This document shows positions 6,761 to 14,126 of a DNA stretch of 16,821 nt, one piece after another. The stretch comes from CAG-791 sp963629395 (GTDB lineage Bacteria > Bacillota > Clostridia > Lachnospirales > Lachnospiraceae), in NCBI GenBank assembly GCA_963629395.1, contig CAVGIV010000059.1:1-16821 (forward strand), in the 5' to 3' direction. The notes under the pieces are model-generated. The model ran no database searches. It saw only the letters and a program-made list of their open reading frames with translations, and was not told the DNA's origin. Numbering within the stretch: the stretch's first letter is position 1; each line of letters begins with the position of its first letter. Both the position numbers and the translations under genes were made by a program.

Positions 6761-7817
6761 CACTATATATACAGAGATGCTGTGGAGGGAGTGACAGAAG
6801 AACCTCGCTGCCCTCCGGCATGTCCGTATATTCATGGATTGCAGGGTATACCGTCTCCTCAAAACAGCCGGAAACCTCCAGCCGGGTGGTATGGCCCTTA
6901 TAGGTGGCACTTTTCACGGTGCCGCGAACGGTATTGACACCTTCCTGGGCGGCAGGAAGGATATTTTCCGAGCGAATGGCAAGGATGCAGGCATCGCCAT
7001 CCTTTAAGTCGGATGCAGAGGAGGCCGGAACCTGAAGCTCATGGGATCCGCAGCGAATCAGACGCATCGCTCCATCTGTTCCTGAGACGGTTCCGTGCAA
7101 AAAGGTGGAAAATCCCATGAAATCGGCAATAAAAGGAGAGGCCGGCCGATCAAAAATATCCTGCGGCGTTCCGATTTGAAGAATCTGTCCGGCGTTCATA
7201 ACAATGACGCGGTCCGCCAGCGACACAGCCTCCTCATGGTCGTGCGTTACGATAATCGTGGTGATGTCGAGCTCTTTCTGAATACGCTTGATCTCCACCT
7301 GCATTTCGATGCGAAGCTTGGCATCCAGGTTGGAGAGAGGCTCGTCGAGAAGCAGAATGGATGGACGCGTTACAAGAGCACGTGCCAGAGCAACGCGCTG
7401 CTGCTGGCCGCCGGAGAGCTGACGCGGATAGCGTTTTTCGGTGCCGGTAAGCTTCACCAGAGCGAGCATCTGCTCTACACGTTCCTTGATTTCTGCCTTT
7501 GGGAGCTTCTGCAGCTTTAGGCCGAAGGCAACGTTTTCATATACGCTCATGTGAGGAAACAGCGCGTAATTTTGAAAGAAAATACCAATATTGCGGCGGT
7601 AGGAAGGAACGGAAACAACGCTTTTCCCGTCCACCAGAATCTCTCCGGAGGTCGGCTCTGCGAAGCCGGCAATCATGCGGAGTGTTGTTGTCTTGCCGCA
7701 GCCGCTTCCGCCGAGGAGAGCAATCATTTCACCATCCGCAGCTTTCAGGTTCATCGAGTCGACGGCGGTGAAATCACCGAACCTCTTGGTGAGTCCTTGT
7801 AATTCCAAAGTAGCCAT
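6732..7817 (-). CDS. ABC importer ATPase (PotA-like, with TOBE domain)
   Basis: A 361-residue cytoplasmic ATPase that powers the importer. Walker A is GGSGCGKT (36-43), the Q-loop Gln is at 82, the signature LSGGQQQR is at 134-141, Walker B ILLLDEP is at 154-160, and the switch His is at 192 (VTHDHEEA). From about residue 240 on there is a regulatory TOBE-type beta domain. Length and order fit the PotA/FbpC/CysA group. Two small departures are Gly instead of Pro in GPSGCGKT and His instead of Gln in THDQEEA; neither should stop activity. The ATG at 7817 has GAAAGG 8 bases upstream. It follows the second permease by 45 bases and precedes the lipoprotein gene, so it is part of one transcription unit. 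Confidence 0.92.
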   Translation of the reverse strand: MATLELQGLTKRFGDFTAVDSMNLKAADGEMIALLGGSGCGKTTTLRMIAGFAEPTSGEILVDGKSVVSVPSYRRNIGIFFQNYALFPHMSVYENVAFGLKLQKLPKAEIKERVEQMLALVKLTGTEKRYPRQLSGGQQQRVALARALVTRPSILLLDEPLSNLDAKLRIEMQVEIKRIQKELDITTIIVTHDHEEAVSLADRVIVMNAGQILQIGTPQDIFDRPASPFIADFMGFSTFLHGTVSGTDGAMRLIRCGSHELQVPASSASDLKDGDACILAIRSENILPAAQEGVNTVRGTVKSATYKGHTTRLEVSGCFEETVYPAIHEYTDMPEGSEVLLSLPPQHLCIYSDDSASASHR

Positions 7818-7862
7818 AATGTGTACCTTTCATTTCATGATATCAGGTCTAAAGGTCCAAAA

Positions 7863-8657
7863 CTATTTGACAAACATATCCAGTCCGACCAGCTTCTCCA
7901 TCAGAACAATCAAGACCAGCGAAGCCAGAATCAGCAGCGTGGATATCGCTGCTAATGTAGGATCAAAGGTCAGCTCCATGTAGTTCATGATACGGATGGG
8001 CAGCGTAATAAATTTCGGAGTGGAGAGGAGACTGCTCAGTGCGACCTCATCAAAGGAATACAGGAAGGCCAGCAGCGCACCTGCTACGATTCCGGGTCTG
8101 GCAACCGGAATCGTTATTTTGAACAGAACCTGAATCGGAGAGGCACCAAGAGAGGCTGCCGCATCCTCCAGCGTCCAGTTGAAAACATGGAGTACGGACA
8201 CGGTATTCCGGACAATATAAGGCAGGATGATCACCATATGGCCGATAAAGATCCGTGCCATGCCGGGGATTCCGCCGATCTGGCTGTACACCTGCAGCAG
8301 CACAAAGGCAAATGCAACACTGGGTACATACATAGGGGATGTATAGAAATTCAGCAGTGCGTTTTTGCCCTTGAAATTGTATCGGCAGACGGAGAGGGCA
8401 GCGGTGACACCAAGCAGAACATCCAGTGCCGTGGCCAGAATGCCGATCTTCAGGCTGTTGGCCAGACCCTCCATGAAATGGGTAGATGCAGTGAAGATAT
8501 TCGCATACCATTTCAGCGAAAAGCCCTGTGGCGGAAAGGTAATGAGAGCCGTGGGCGTGAAGGAGACAATTACAATCACGACCAGAGGCGCAAGCAAAAA
8601 CACCATTACCAGAATAGCAACCGCCTTGCAAAGCGGATTCACATCTTTTTCACGCAT
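7863..8657 (-). CDS. ABC importer permease (PotC-like)
   Basis: A 264-residue inner-membrane permease with about six hydrophobic segments; the first is at residues 11-33. The EAA loop that docks onto the ATPase is at about 164-190 (EDAAASLGASPIQ, ending in PVARPGI). This is the second permease of the pair and resembles PotC. The ATG at 8657 has GGGAGGAGG ending 10 bases upstream, inside the tail of the first permease gene. The gap between the two permease genes is 3 bases, so they are tightly coupled. Together they form the membrane channel for the solute bound by the lipoprotein encoded at 5500-6657. Confidence 0.92.
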   Translation of the reverse strand: MREKDVNPLCKAVAILVMVFLLAPLVVIVIVSFTPTALITFPPQGFSLKWYANIFTASTHFMEGLANSLKIGILATALDVLLGVTAALSVCRYNFKGKNALLNFYTSPMYVPSVAFAFVLLQVYSQIGGIPGMARIFIGHMVIILPYIVRNTVSVLHVFNWTLEDAAASLGASPIQVLFKITIPVARPGIVAGALLAFLYSFDEVALSSLLSTPKFITLPIRIMNYMELTFDPTLAAISTLLILASLVLIVLMEKLVGLDMFVK

Positions 8658-8660
8658 GGC

Positions 8661-9491
8661 TTATTGTCCTCCTCCCAAACGCTTCATATATCCAGAGGTG
8701 CTGATGACGACAAGCACCTGCACCAGCAGTATAACGGCCAGCAGGATGTAGCTGATGGCTGACGCTGCGCCCCAGTCAAAGTTGACGTTTATCTCCTGTA
8801 CCACCATGGTGGCCATCATACGGAATTTGGAGCCGCCAAGGAGCTTGGGGGTGACATAGGATGTCATGCTCATGGTGAATACGAGAACGCAGCCGGAGAT
8901 GATTCCAGGCAGGCTCAAAGGGAAAATAACCTTTAGAAACGTCCAGAAGGGAGAAGCCCCCAGACTATAGGCGGCATATTCCACGTTTGGATCAATGCTC
9001 TGAAGAACACCGACAAGGGATAGTACCATGTAGGGGATCAACAGGTGAATCATGCCGATGATCACAGCAGTTTCTGTATTCAGGATTTTCAGAGGAGTCT
9101 GAATCAGCCCGAGGGCAAGCAGCAGCTGATTTAAAAGTCCGTTGTTGCCGAGAATTACCATCCAGCCATAGGAACGCACGACAGCGCTGACCAGAAACGG
9201 GAACAGAATGACGATCATCATGACCTGCCGCATGCGGGATTTGGTGCGTGCCATGTAGTAGGCGGCAGGGTATCCCAGAATCAGCGAGATGGCCGTCGAA
9301 ATCAGAGAGACTCGAAAGGTGACCCAGAGAATATTGAGGTAAAAGGGATCGGTAAAGAAATCTGCAAAATCAGAAAGGCCGTTTTCCTGGAGCGTGCGGA
9401 TTAGAATATAGACCATCGGCCCGATAAAGAAGAAAAGCAGAGTCAATACGGTGGGCAATGCCAGCAGACGTGCGTTGTGCTTGTGTTCCAT
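8661..9491 (-). CDS. ABC importer permease (PotB-like)
   Basis: A 276-residue inner-membrane permease and first gene of the importer operon. Hydrophobic segments start at residues 9-31 and continue in the BPD-transport pattern. The EAA loop is at about 171-197 (EYAAYSLGASPFW, ending in PLSLPGI). The frame stays open to 9614, but those 41 extra residues are not membrane-like and do not match the family, so MEHKHNARLL at 9491 is taken as the start. GGAGG lies 15 bases upstream, longer than ideal, so the start keeps some doubt. Its promoter was not identified in the 500-base region upstream. Confidence 0.9.
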   Translation of the reverse strand: MEHKHNARLLALPTVLTLLFFFIGPMVYILIRTLQENGLSDFADFFTDPFYLNILWVTFRVSLISTAISLILGYPAAYYMARTKSRMRQVMMIVILFPFLVSAVVRSYGWMVILGNNGLLNQLLLALGLIQTPLKILNTETAVIIGMIHLLIPYMVLSLVGVLQSIDPNVEYAAYSLGASPFWTFLKVIFPLSLPGIISGCVLVFTMSMTSYVTPKLLGGSKFRMMATMVVQEINVNFDWGAASAISYILLAVILLVQVLVVISTSGYMKRLGGGQ

Positions 9492-9521
9492 TACTTGTAT
9501 TCGCAACCTCCCATGCAGTGA

Positions 9522-9550
9522 TTGACAAGAATGCCTGCCATATTTACGAT
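9522..9550 (+). promoter_or_regulatory. sigma-A-type promoter pointing at the M20 gene
   Basis: A perfect TTGACA (9522-9527), a 17-bp spacer and TACGAT (9545-9550, 4 of 6). Transcription would start near 9557 and give a leader of about 460 nt before the amidohydrolase start. It lies just upstream of the oppositely read importer operon. Confidence 0.45.
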
Positions 9551-9554
9551 GAAT

Positions 9555-9569
9555 GAATCGTGGCGATTC
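9555..9569. promoter_or_regulatory. palindrome at the predicted transcription start, candidate operator
   Basis: GAATCG (9555-9560) and CGATTC (9564-9569) are perfect 6-bp arms around TGG. It begins 4 bases after the -10 box, where a repressor would block transcription. No regulator gene is in the window. Confidence 0.35.
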
Positions 9570-9730
9570 TGAACTCGTCAGCATATCTGTTGCCGCACAT
9601 TCTGACTTGCTCATGGATGAATGCGAGGTGCTTGATCAGATAGTGGCATGCAAATCAGAACTAATTGTCACCTTTTTTATGACGAAAAAGCAATGGCATA
9701 CCTGCCGTAATTTCCCCTATGCATGCACTG

Positions 9731-9744
9731 TTTTCACATGAAAA
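9731..9744. promoter_or_regulatory. small palindrome TTTTCA-CA-TGAAAA
   Basis: Perfect 6-bp arms around CA, next to a TATACA (9745-9750) that could be a weak -10 with no convincing -35. It might be a regulator site; the support is only its symmetry and position. Confidence 0.25.
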
Positions 9745-9752
9745 TATACAAA

Positions 9753-9760
9753 GAGGTGAT
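9753..9760 (+). promoter_or_regulatory. orphan Shine-Dalgarno sequence
   Basis: GAGGTGAT is an 8-base perfect match to the 16S anti-Shine-Dalgarno region. No ATG, GTG or TTG follows within the usual 4-12 bases. Three bases later the structured element at 9764 begins. It may be the leftover of a gene start cut off by insertion of that element. Confidence 0.45.
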
Positions 9761-9763
9761 TAT

Positions 9764-9901
9764 TTAGCACCCATCTCGATTTTCCTTCGGAAAACCTCGA
9801 TGTGGCTGGCCAGAGGCGCTTCGCGCCTTGGCCACCTGCCAATTTCAATCGTGAATTTGCCTGCAAGCAGCGGGTTCACGTTGAAATATGACAGGTGCTA
9901 A
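9764..9901. other. 138-nt highly structured element, type unknown
   Basis: Bounded by perfect 8-bp inverted ends, TTAGCACC (9764-9771) and GGTGCTAA (9894-9901). Inside are three stem-loops. Arm 1 is TTTTCC/GGAAAA (9780-9794), with outer TCGA pairs. Arm 2 is a 12-bp stem with one bulge, TGGCCAGAGGCGC (9807-9819) against GCGCCTTGGCCA (9823-9834). Arm 3 is ATTTCAA plus CGTGAA (9842-9855) against TTCACG plus TTGAAAT (9875-9887). CACCTG (9833-9838) can also pair with CAGGTG (9892-9897), competing with the closing stem, so two folds are possible. It could be a structured RNA or leader, or a small non-coding mobile repeat. I recognise no family. There is no obvious target-site duplication and it is not tRNA-like. 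Confidence 0.65.
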
Positions 9902-9980
9902 CCAGATACACAAAGAGAGCGTTTTCAGCGGATGGGGTGGCAGGAAAGCCGGCGATAGTGACAACTGAGCTATGAAAAGA

Positions 9981-10001
9981 GGAGCCCCCAATAAAGGCTC
10001 C
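9981..10001 (+). promoter_or_regulatory. small leader hairpin before the M20 ribosome site
   Basis: GGAGCC (9981-9986) and GGCTCC (9996-10001) form a 6-bp GC-rich stem with a 9-nt loop, 7 bases before the Shine-Dalgarno AAGGAG of the amidohydrolase gene. It could affect translation; the support is only the base pairing. Confidence 0.3.
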
Positions 10002-10019
10002 AGCTTAGAAGGAGAGAGA

Positions 10020-11183
10020 ATGATTTCAAAAGAGGTATTGGCACTGGAATCCGACATGATTTCCTGGCGAAGACATCTGCATCAGTATCCGGAGTTGTCC
10101 TTTCAGGAAGTGCAGACAACGGCGTATCTTACCGGGATTCTTGAGAAAATTGACGGCATCGAGCTGGAATTTCCGACCAGGACAGGAGTGGTGGCTGTAT
10201 TAAAGGGGGATGAACCGGGACCGGTACTGGCTCTGAGGGCAGACATTGATGCCCTGCCGATTCAGGAAGAGACAGGACTTCCTTTTGCATCCACGGTTCC
10301 CGGTGTGATGCACGCATGCGGACATGACGGTCATGCGGCCATGCAGCTGGCTGCCGTAAAGCTTCTGGCGGCAAAGAGGCATCAGCTGAGAGGTGAGGTT
10401 CGGTTTCTGTTCCAGCATGCAGAAGAGCTCCCCCCGGGAGGCGCAGTGGAAATGCTGCGTGCCGGCGTGATGGAAGGCGTGGACGAGCTGTATGGCATGC
10501 ACTTAAGCTCCAATTTCCCCACAGGAACCTTTGGCGTTCGTCCGGGTGCCTTGACCAGTGCAACAGACCGCTTTGATATCAAGATTATCGGAAAGGGCGG
10601 ACATTCTGCGTTTCCGGAGACCTGTGTGGATCCGATTGTGATTGCCGGTGAGGTGGTCGGCGCACTGCAGACCATGGTATCCAGGCGGATTCAGGCAGTA
10701 GAGCCGGCCGTGGTCTCCATCTGCATGATTCATGCCGGAGAAGCCTACAATATTATCCCAGGAGAGGTATCGCTGACCGGATCCACGAGGACTTTCAGCA
10801 AGGAAACAAGGGACCGGCTTCCTAAGCTGATGGAGAATGCGGTGCGCGGAGTCTGCGCAGCACATGGAGCGGAATGCGAGTTTACATTCACGCTCGGGTA
10901 TGCATCTGTTATCAATGACAAAGCACTGACGGCGTCCGGAAGAAGGCTCATTGAGGAAACCTTCGGAGAAAAGGCTGTGCTGGATATTGATCCCCTGATG
11001 CCGGGGGAGGACTTTTCAGCGCTGCAGGAAAAGTGTCCGGGATTTTTTGTGGAGCTGGGTGCACGGAGCGAGGAAAAGGGTATTACATTCCCGCATCACA
11101 ACAGTCACTATCTGATGGATGAGGATGCCCTCAAGAACGGAGCAGAATACCTGTACCAGCTGGTTCAAAGGCGCCTTGCCTAA
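10020..11183 (+). CDS. M20-family metal-dependent amidohydrolase
   Basis: A 387-residue cytoplasmic enzyme of the M20 (N-acyl amino acid / hippurate hydrolase-like) family, which cleaves the amide bond of N-acyl amino acids or small peptides using two metal ions. Visible motifs, numbered from 10020, are LRADIDALPI (72-81), the metal-ligand segment MHACGHDGH (Cys100, His102), HAEE with Glu135/Glu136, the GMHLSS His161, the dimerisation-domain GKGGHSAFP (His195), and a C-terminal HHNSHY with the last ligand. Length is normal. The frame opens at 9972, but AAGGAG 5 bases before the ATG at 10020 and the family N-terminus (LESDMISWRRHLHQYPE) fix the start. It reads toward the peptide-type importer, whose promoters begin 19 bases after its stop, so it probably acts on imported amides or peptides. 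The exact substrate is unknown. Confidence 0.92.
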   Translation: MISKEVLALESDMISWRRHLHQYPELSFQEVQTTAYLTGILEKIDGIELEFPTRTGVVAVLKGDEPGPVLALRADIDALPIQEETGLPFASTVPGVMHACGHDGHAAMQLAAVKLLAAKRHQLRGEVRFLFQHAEELPPGGAVEMLRAGVMEGVDELYGMHLSSNFPTGTFGVRPGALTSATDRFDIKIIGKGGHSAFPETCVDPIVIAGEVVGALQTMVSRRIQAVEPAVVSICMIHAGEAYNIIPGEVSLTGSTRTFSKETRDRLPKLMENAVRGVCAAHGAECEFTFTLGYASVINDKALTASGRRLIEETFGEKAVLDIDPLMPGEDFSALQEKCPGFFVELGARSEEKGITFPHHNSHYLMDEDALKNGAEYLYQLVQRRLA

Positions 11184-11201
11184 GAGCAGTTGAGTTAGCA
11201 T

Positions 11202-11229
11202 TTGACATCTCTATCCGGCAGAGTATACT
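11202..11229 (+). promoter_or_regulatory. promoter P1 of the peptide importer operon
   Basis: A perfect TTGACA (11202-11207), a 16-bp spacer and TATACT (11224-11229, 5 of 6), just after the amidohydrolase stop. The predicted start is near 11236. Confidence 0.65.
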
Positions 11230-11230
11230 G

Positions 11231-11260
11231 GTGACACGTAAAGATGTATTTCTGTATACA
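11231..11260 (+). promoter_or_regulatory. possible second promoter P2
   Basis: GTGACA (11231-11236, 5 of 6), an 18-bp spacer and TATACA (11255-11260, 5 of 6). It is in tandem with P1, and its predicted start is near 11267. Confidence 0.4.
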
Positions 11261-11283
11261 ATTTAATATCAATACGGGACGAT

Positions 11284-11316
11284 GGAGTTCTTCTGGAAAC
11301 AGAAGGACTCCTTTTT
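11284..11316 (+). terminator. intrinsic terminator in the importer leader
   Basis: GGAGTTCTTCTG (11284-11295) pairs over 12 bp, with one G-T pair, with CAGAAGGACTCC (11300-11311) around a GAAA tetraloop, followed by TTTTT (11312-11316). This is a textbook Rho-independent terminator. It lies between promoters P1/P2 and the first permease gene at 11347, so it can act as an attenuator as well as end transcripts of the M20 gene. Confidence 0.85.
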
Positions 11317-11346
11317 GCATATACAGGGAAATGTAGAGGATAAAGT

Positions 11347-12285
11347 ATGCGGGATTATGTGATTAAACGGATTCTTCTGGGGGTGCTGTTGGTACTGGCA
11401 GTATCTTTTCTGGTCTTCTGTCTGCTGTACATGATGCCGGGCGATCCGGTGGATATGGCGATCAGCGATAAGGTTTCCGATGCGGAAAAGCAGCGGATTG
11501 CACATGAGCTGGGGTATGATCTGCCGCTTTTGGCACAGTACAAAAACTGGCTGTTCAAAGTAATCCACCTGGACTTTGGAACGTCCACCCGTTATAAGGC
11601 GAAGGTCTGGGATTTGCTGAAGGATCGGATTCCTTACAGCCTGCGGCTGTGCGGCTGGTCCCTGCTCCTGGAAATGGTGATTGCACTTCCGGTCGGTCTT
11701 TTCTGCGCTACCCATAAGGGCGGTATTGCAGATGGTATCATTTCAAATCTGTCTCTGGTTTTCACGGCGATCCCGTCGTTTTGGCTGGGGACCCTTCTGA
11801 TCATTATTTTCTCTGTAAAAGCGGGACTGCTTCCGATCAGTGGATACCAGACGCCGGCACATTATGTGCTGCCGATCATAACCGTCACGCTGTCCAGTTT
11901 AGGTTCAACGATTCGCATTACAAAGGCAGAGGTTCTGGAGGCGTTGAATGAGAAATACGTCGTGACAGCGTATGCCAAGGGCCTTTCTGAGCGGGCAGTT
12001 ATGTATCGCCACGTTCTTCGCAATTCTCTGGTTGTGGTGGTCACGCTGCTGTTCATGTCACTTCCATGGATGATAACCGGGGCGGTCATCACAGAGAAGG
12101 TATTCGGACTGCCGGGTATGGGATCTCTTTTACTGAATTCGATTGTGGTACAGGACATTCCGGTGGTGCAGGCTGTGCTTCTGATCATTGCAATTCTTAC
12201 GGTGTTCTGCAATATCGCGAGCGATCTTGTGACAGGAATGCTGGACCCCAGAATTCGTTTATCCTTAAGCGGAGGAAATGACTGA
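11347..12285 (+). CDS. peptide-type ABC importer permease (DppB/OppB-like)
   Basis: A 312-residue inner-membrane permease of the dipeptide/oligopeptide/nickel importer family. It has the usual first membrane segment (residues 8-28, ending before MMPGDPVD), a periplasmic region, then a cluster of membrane segments. The cytoplasmic coupling loop lies around residues 195-225, and the conserved GLPGMGSLLLNSIV stretch comes near the end. AGAGGA lies 6 bases upstream of the ATG. The stop TGA overlaps the next gene's ATG by one base, so the two permeases are made together. It is the first gene of a five-gene operon and lies behind an intrinsic terminator. The transported solute cannot be read from this protein. 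Confidence 0.93.
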   Translation: MRDYVIKRILLGVLLVLAVSFLVFCLLYMMPGDPVDMAISDKVSDAEKQRIAHELGYDLPLLAQYKNWLFKVIHLDFGTSTRYKAKVWDLLKDRIPYSLRLCGWSLLLEMVIALPVGLFCATHKGGIADGIISNLSLVFTAIPSFWLGTLLIIIFSVKAGLLPISGYQTPAHYVLPIITVTLSSLGSTIRITKAEVLEALNEKYVVTAYAKGLSERAVMYRHVLRNSLVVVVTLLFMSLPWMITGAVITEKVFGLPGMGSLLLNSIVVQDIPVVQAVLLIIAILTVFCNIASDLVTGMLDPRIRLSLSGGND

Positions 12286-13136
12286 TGAAACGATTGCCTA
12301 GACTTTCGGGAACAGTTCGGGAATGCTTCTCCAATAAGAGCTTTGTGACTGGCTTTGTAATGATTCTCAGTGTGATTTTCATTGCGGTGTTTGCAGATCA
12401 GATCGCGGCCTATGACTATACTGCGCAAGGAGTCGGGGGACGAATGCAGGCTCCTTCTGCAGAGTTCTGGTTTGGGACGGATGAGCTGGGGAGAGATGTG
12501 TTCTCCCGCACCATTCAGGGAACCAGGATTGCACTGTGGGTGGCAGTACTCGGCGCAGTGGTGCAGCTCTTCCTCGGAATCATTGTTGGACTGGTGTGTG
12601 GATATTTTGGAAAATGGATTGATCGCCTGTTTTCATTTGTTACGGACTTAACCTGGTGTATTCCCGGAACCATTCTGGCACTTGCCGTTGTGACGATTCT
12701 CGGGAAGGGACTGACCAATACCATTCTGGCAATTTCTATGGTGGCCTGGGCCAGTTACGCAAGGCCGGTTCGTGCGAAGACGATGTCTCTGAAAACGATG
12801 GCATTTGTTGAGACGGGAAAGGCGTTCGGTGAGAGTGATGTTTCGCTGATGTTCCGTTATATTCTGCCGAACATCGTTCCGTCTTTGATTGTCATGGTGT
12901 CCATGAATCTTCCCGGAACCATTGTATCGACAACGACGCTGTCGTTTCTGGGGCTGGGGTCGCAGCCGCCTTCCGCAGACTGGGGTCTGGCTTTATCTAC
13001 GGGCATGCAGTACATAACAAGAGCGCCGTGGCTTTCCATTTTCCCCGGAATAGCATTGGTCTATACAACGTTGGGATTTAATTTCCTGGGCGAGGGACTG
13101 CGGGATATTCTGGATCCGCACATGAAGACAAGATAG
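12285..13136 (+). CDS. peptide-type ABC importer permease (DppC/OppC-like)
   Basis: A 283-residue second permease. The N-terminal membrane segment (about residues 21-38) is followed by the family hallmark FGTDELGRDVFSR (residues 64-76) and five further membrane segments. The coupling loop includes ETGKAFGESD, and a conserved SFLGLGSQPPSADWG segment sits near the C-terminus. GGAGG is 9 bases before the ATG, inside the end of the preceding gene. With the previous product it forms the membrane channel. Length is normal and nothing is missing. Confidence 0.93.
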   Translation: MKRLPRLSGTVRECFSNKSFVTGFVMILSVIFIAVFADQIAAYDYTAQGVGGRMQAPSAEFWFGTDELGRDVFSRTIQGTRIALWVAVLGAVVQLFLGIIVGLVCGYFGKWIDRLFSFVTDLTWCIPGTILALAVVTILGKGLTNTILAISMVAWASYARPVRAKTMSLKTMAFVETGKAFGESDVSLMFRYILPNIVPSLIVMVSMNLPGTIVSTTTLSFLGLGSQPPSADWGLALSTGMQYITRAPWLSIFPGIALVYTTLGFNFLGEGLRDILDPHMKTR

Positions 13137-13145
13137 GGATGGATT

Positions 13146-14126
13146 ATGAGTGATGCATTGCTTCAGCTGCAACAGCTGTCTGTGGATTATAAGGTGAAGG
13201 GCGGTTATCTGTCTGCTGTGCACGACGTAAACCTGTCCATTGGAAAGGGAGAGATTTTTGCATTGGTCGGAGAGTCCGGATGCGGGAAATCAACCGTCGC
13301 ACATAGTATTCTGTCTCTTCTGAACAGTGGAAATGCGAAGACCTCGGGACAGATTTTATTCCATGATCAGAACCTGAACGGTCTGCGTGCAAAGGATATT
13401 GAGAAGATTCGCGGCGGCAAGATTGGAATGATCTTTCAGAATCCGCTGGATTCCCTGAATCCGGTATATACGGTGGGACACCAGGTGATGGAGTCAATCC
13501 AGCTGGACGGCGTGGATAAGGCAAGCGCACGCAAGCGGGCACTGGAATTGTTCCGTGAAGTAAAACTCCCGGATCCGGAGGCGTGTCTGGATCGTTTTCC
13601 GCATGAGCTGTCGGGCGGCATGCGGCAGCGCGTGATGATCGCCATGATGATTTCGAGACGTCCGGAGCTTTTGATTGCAGATGAACCGACAACAGCTCTG
13701 GATGTGACCATTGAGGCAAATATACTGCGGATTTTGAAGCAGCTGCGGGATGAGAACGGGACCTCCGTCTTGCTGATTACCCATAATTTCGGACTGGTGG
13801 CAGAGATCGCGGATCGGATTGGCGTGATGTATGCAGGGGAATTGATTGAAACCGGCAACGTGTATGAGGTTTTCCGTAATCCGCAGCATCCGTATACCAG
13901 GCTGCTGATGAAGGCATTGCCCAAACACTCCAAACGGGAGGGCAGACTGGAAACAATTGATGGAACGGTGCCGAGGATAACGGAGATTCGCAGCAGCTGC
14001 AGGTTTTCCGGTAGATGTCCGTTTGCAGGGGAACGCTGCCGCAAGGAGACTCCGGTTATGAGAGCAGTAGGAGATGATCATTTGTGCAGCTGTTTTCTGA
14101 CAGAGGGAGGTGAATCTCCGTGCTAA
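13146..14126 (+). CDS. peptide-type ABC importer ATPase 1 (DppD/OppD-like)
   Basis: A 326-residue cytoplasmic ATPase. Walker A is GESGCGKS (42-49), the Q-loop is FQNPLDSLNP (97-106), the signature LSGGMRQR is at 155-162, Walker B LLIADEP is at 175-181, and the switch His lies in LITHNFGLVAE. The C-terminal region has the HPYTRLLM segment and then a cysteine-rich CRFSGRCPFAGERC motif, which in OppD/DppD relatives can hold an iron-sulfur cluster of uncertain role. The start follows the DppC-like stop by 9 bases, with only a modest GGGATGG ribosome site. The end overlaps the next gene by 7 bases, so the two ATPases are translationally coupled and should work as a heterodimer. Confidence 0.93.
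   Translation: MSDALLQLQQLSVDYKVKGGYLSAVHDVNLSIGKGEIFALVGESGCGKSTVAHSILSLLNSGNAKTSGQILFHDQNLNGLRAKDIEKIRGGKIGMIFQNPLDSLNPVYTVGHQVMESIQLDGVDKASARKRALELFREVKLPDPEACLDRFPHELSGGMRQRVMIAMMISRRPELLIADEPTTALDVTIEANILRILKQLRDENGTSVLLITHNFGLVAEIADRIGVMYAGELIETGNVYEVFRNPQHPYTRLLMKALPKHSKREGRLETIDGTVPRITEIRSSCRFSGRCPFAGERCRKETPVMRAVGDDHLCSCFLTEGGESPC

Noticed and set aside
6061..6937. Open frames on the + strand across the PotD-like gene
   Set aside because: They are antisense to a binding protein with a clear signal peptide, and they show no domain of their own.
9553..9741. 62-codon frame on the + strand in the divergent region
   Set aside because: There is no ribosome site, its ATG sits at or before the predicted transcription start, and the protein has no recognisable feature.
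9764..9902. Integron attC site or tRNA-like cloverleaf for the structured element
   Set aside because: The ends resemble attC in having inverted cores, but TTTAGCA does not fit GTTRRRY and TGCTAAC does not fit RYYYAAC; no integrase or cassette array is present. The arm sizes do not fit a tRNA and there is no acceptor or anticodon pattern.
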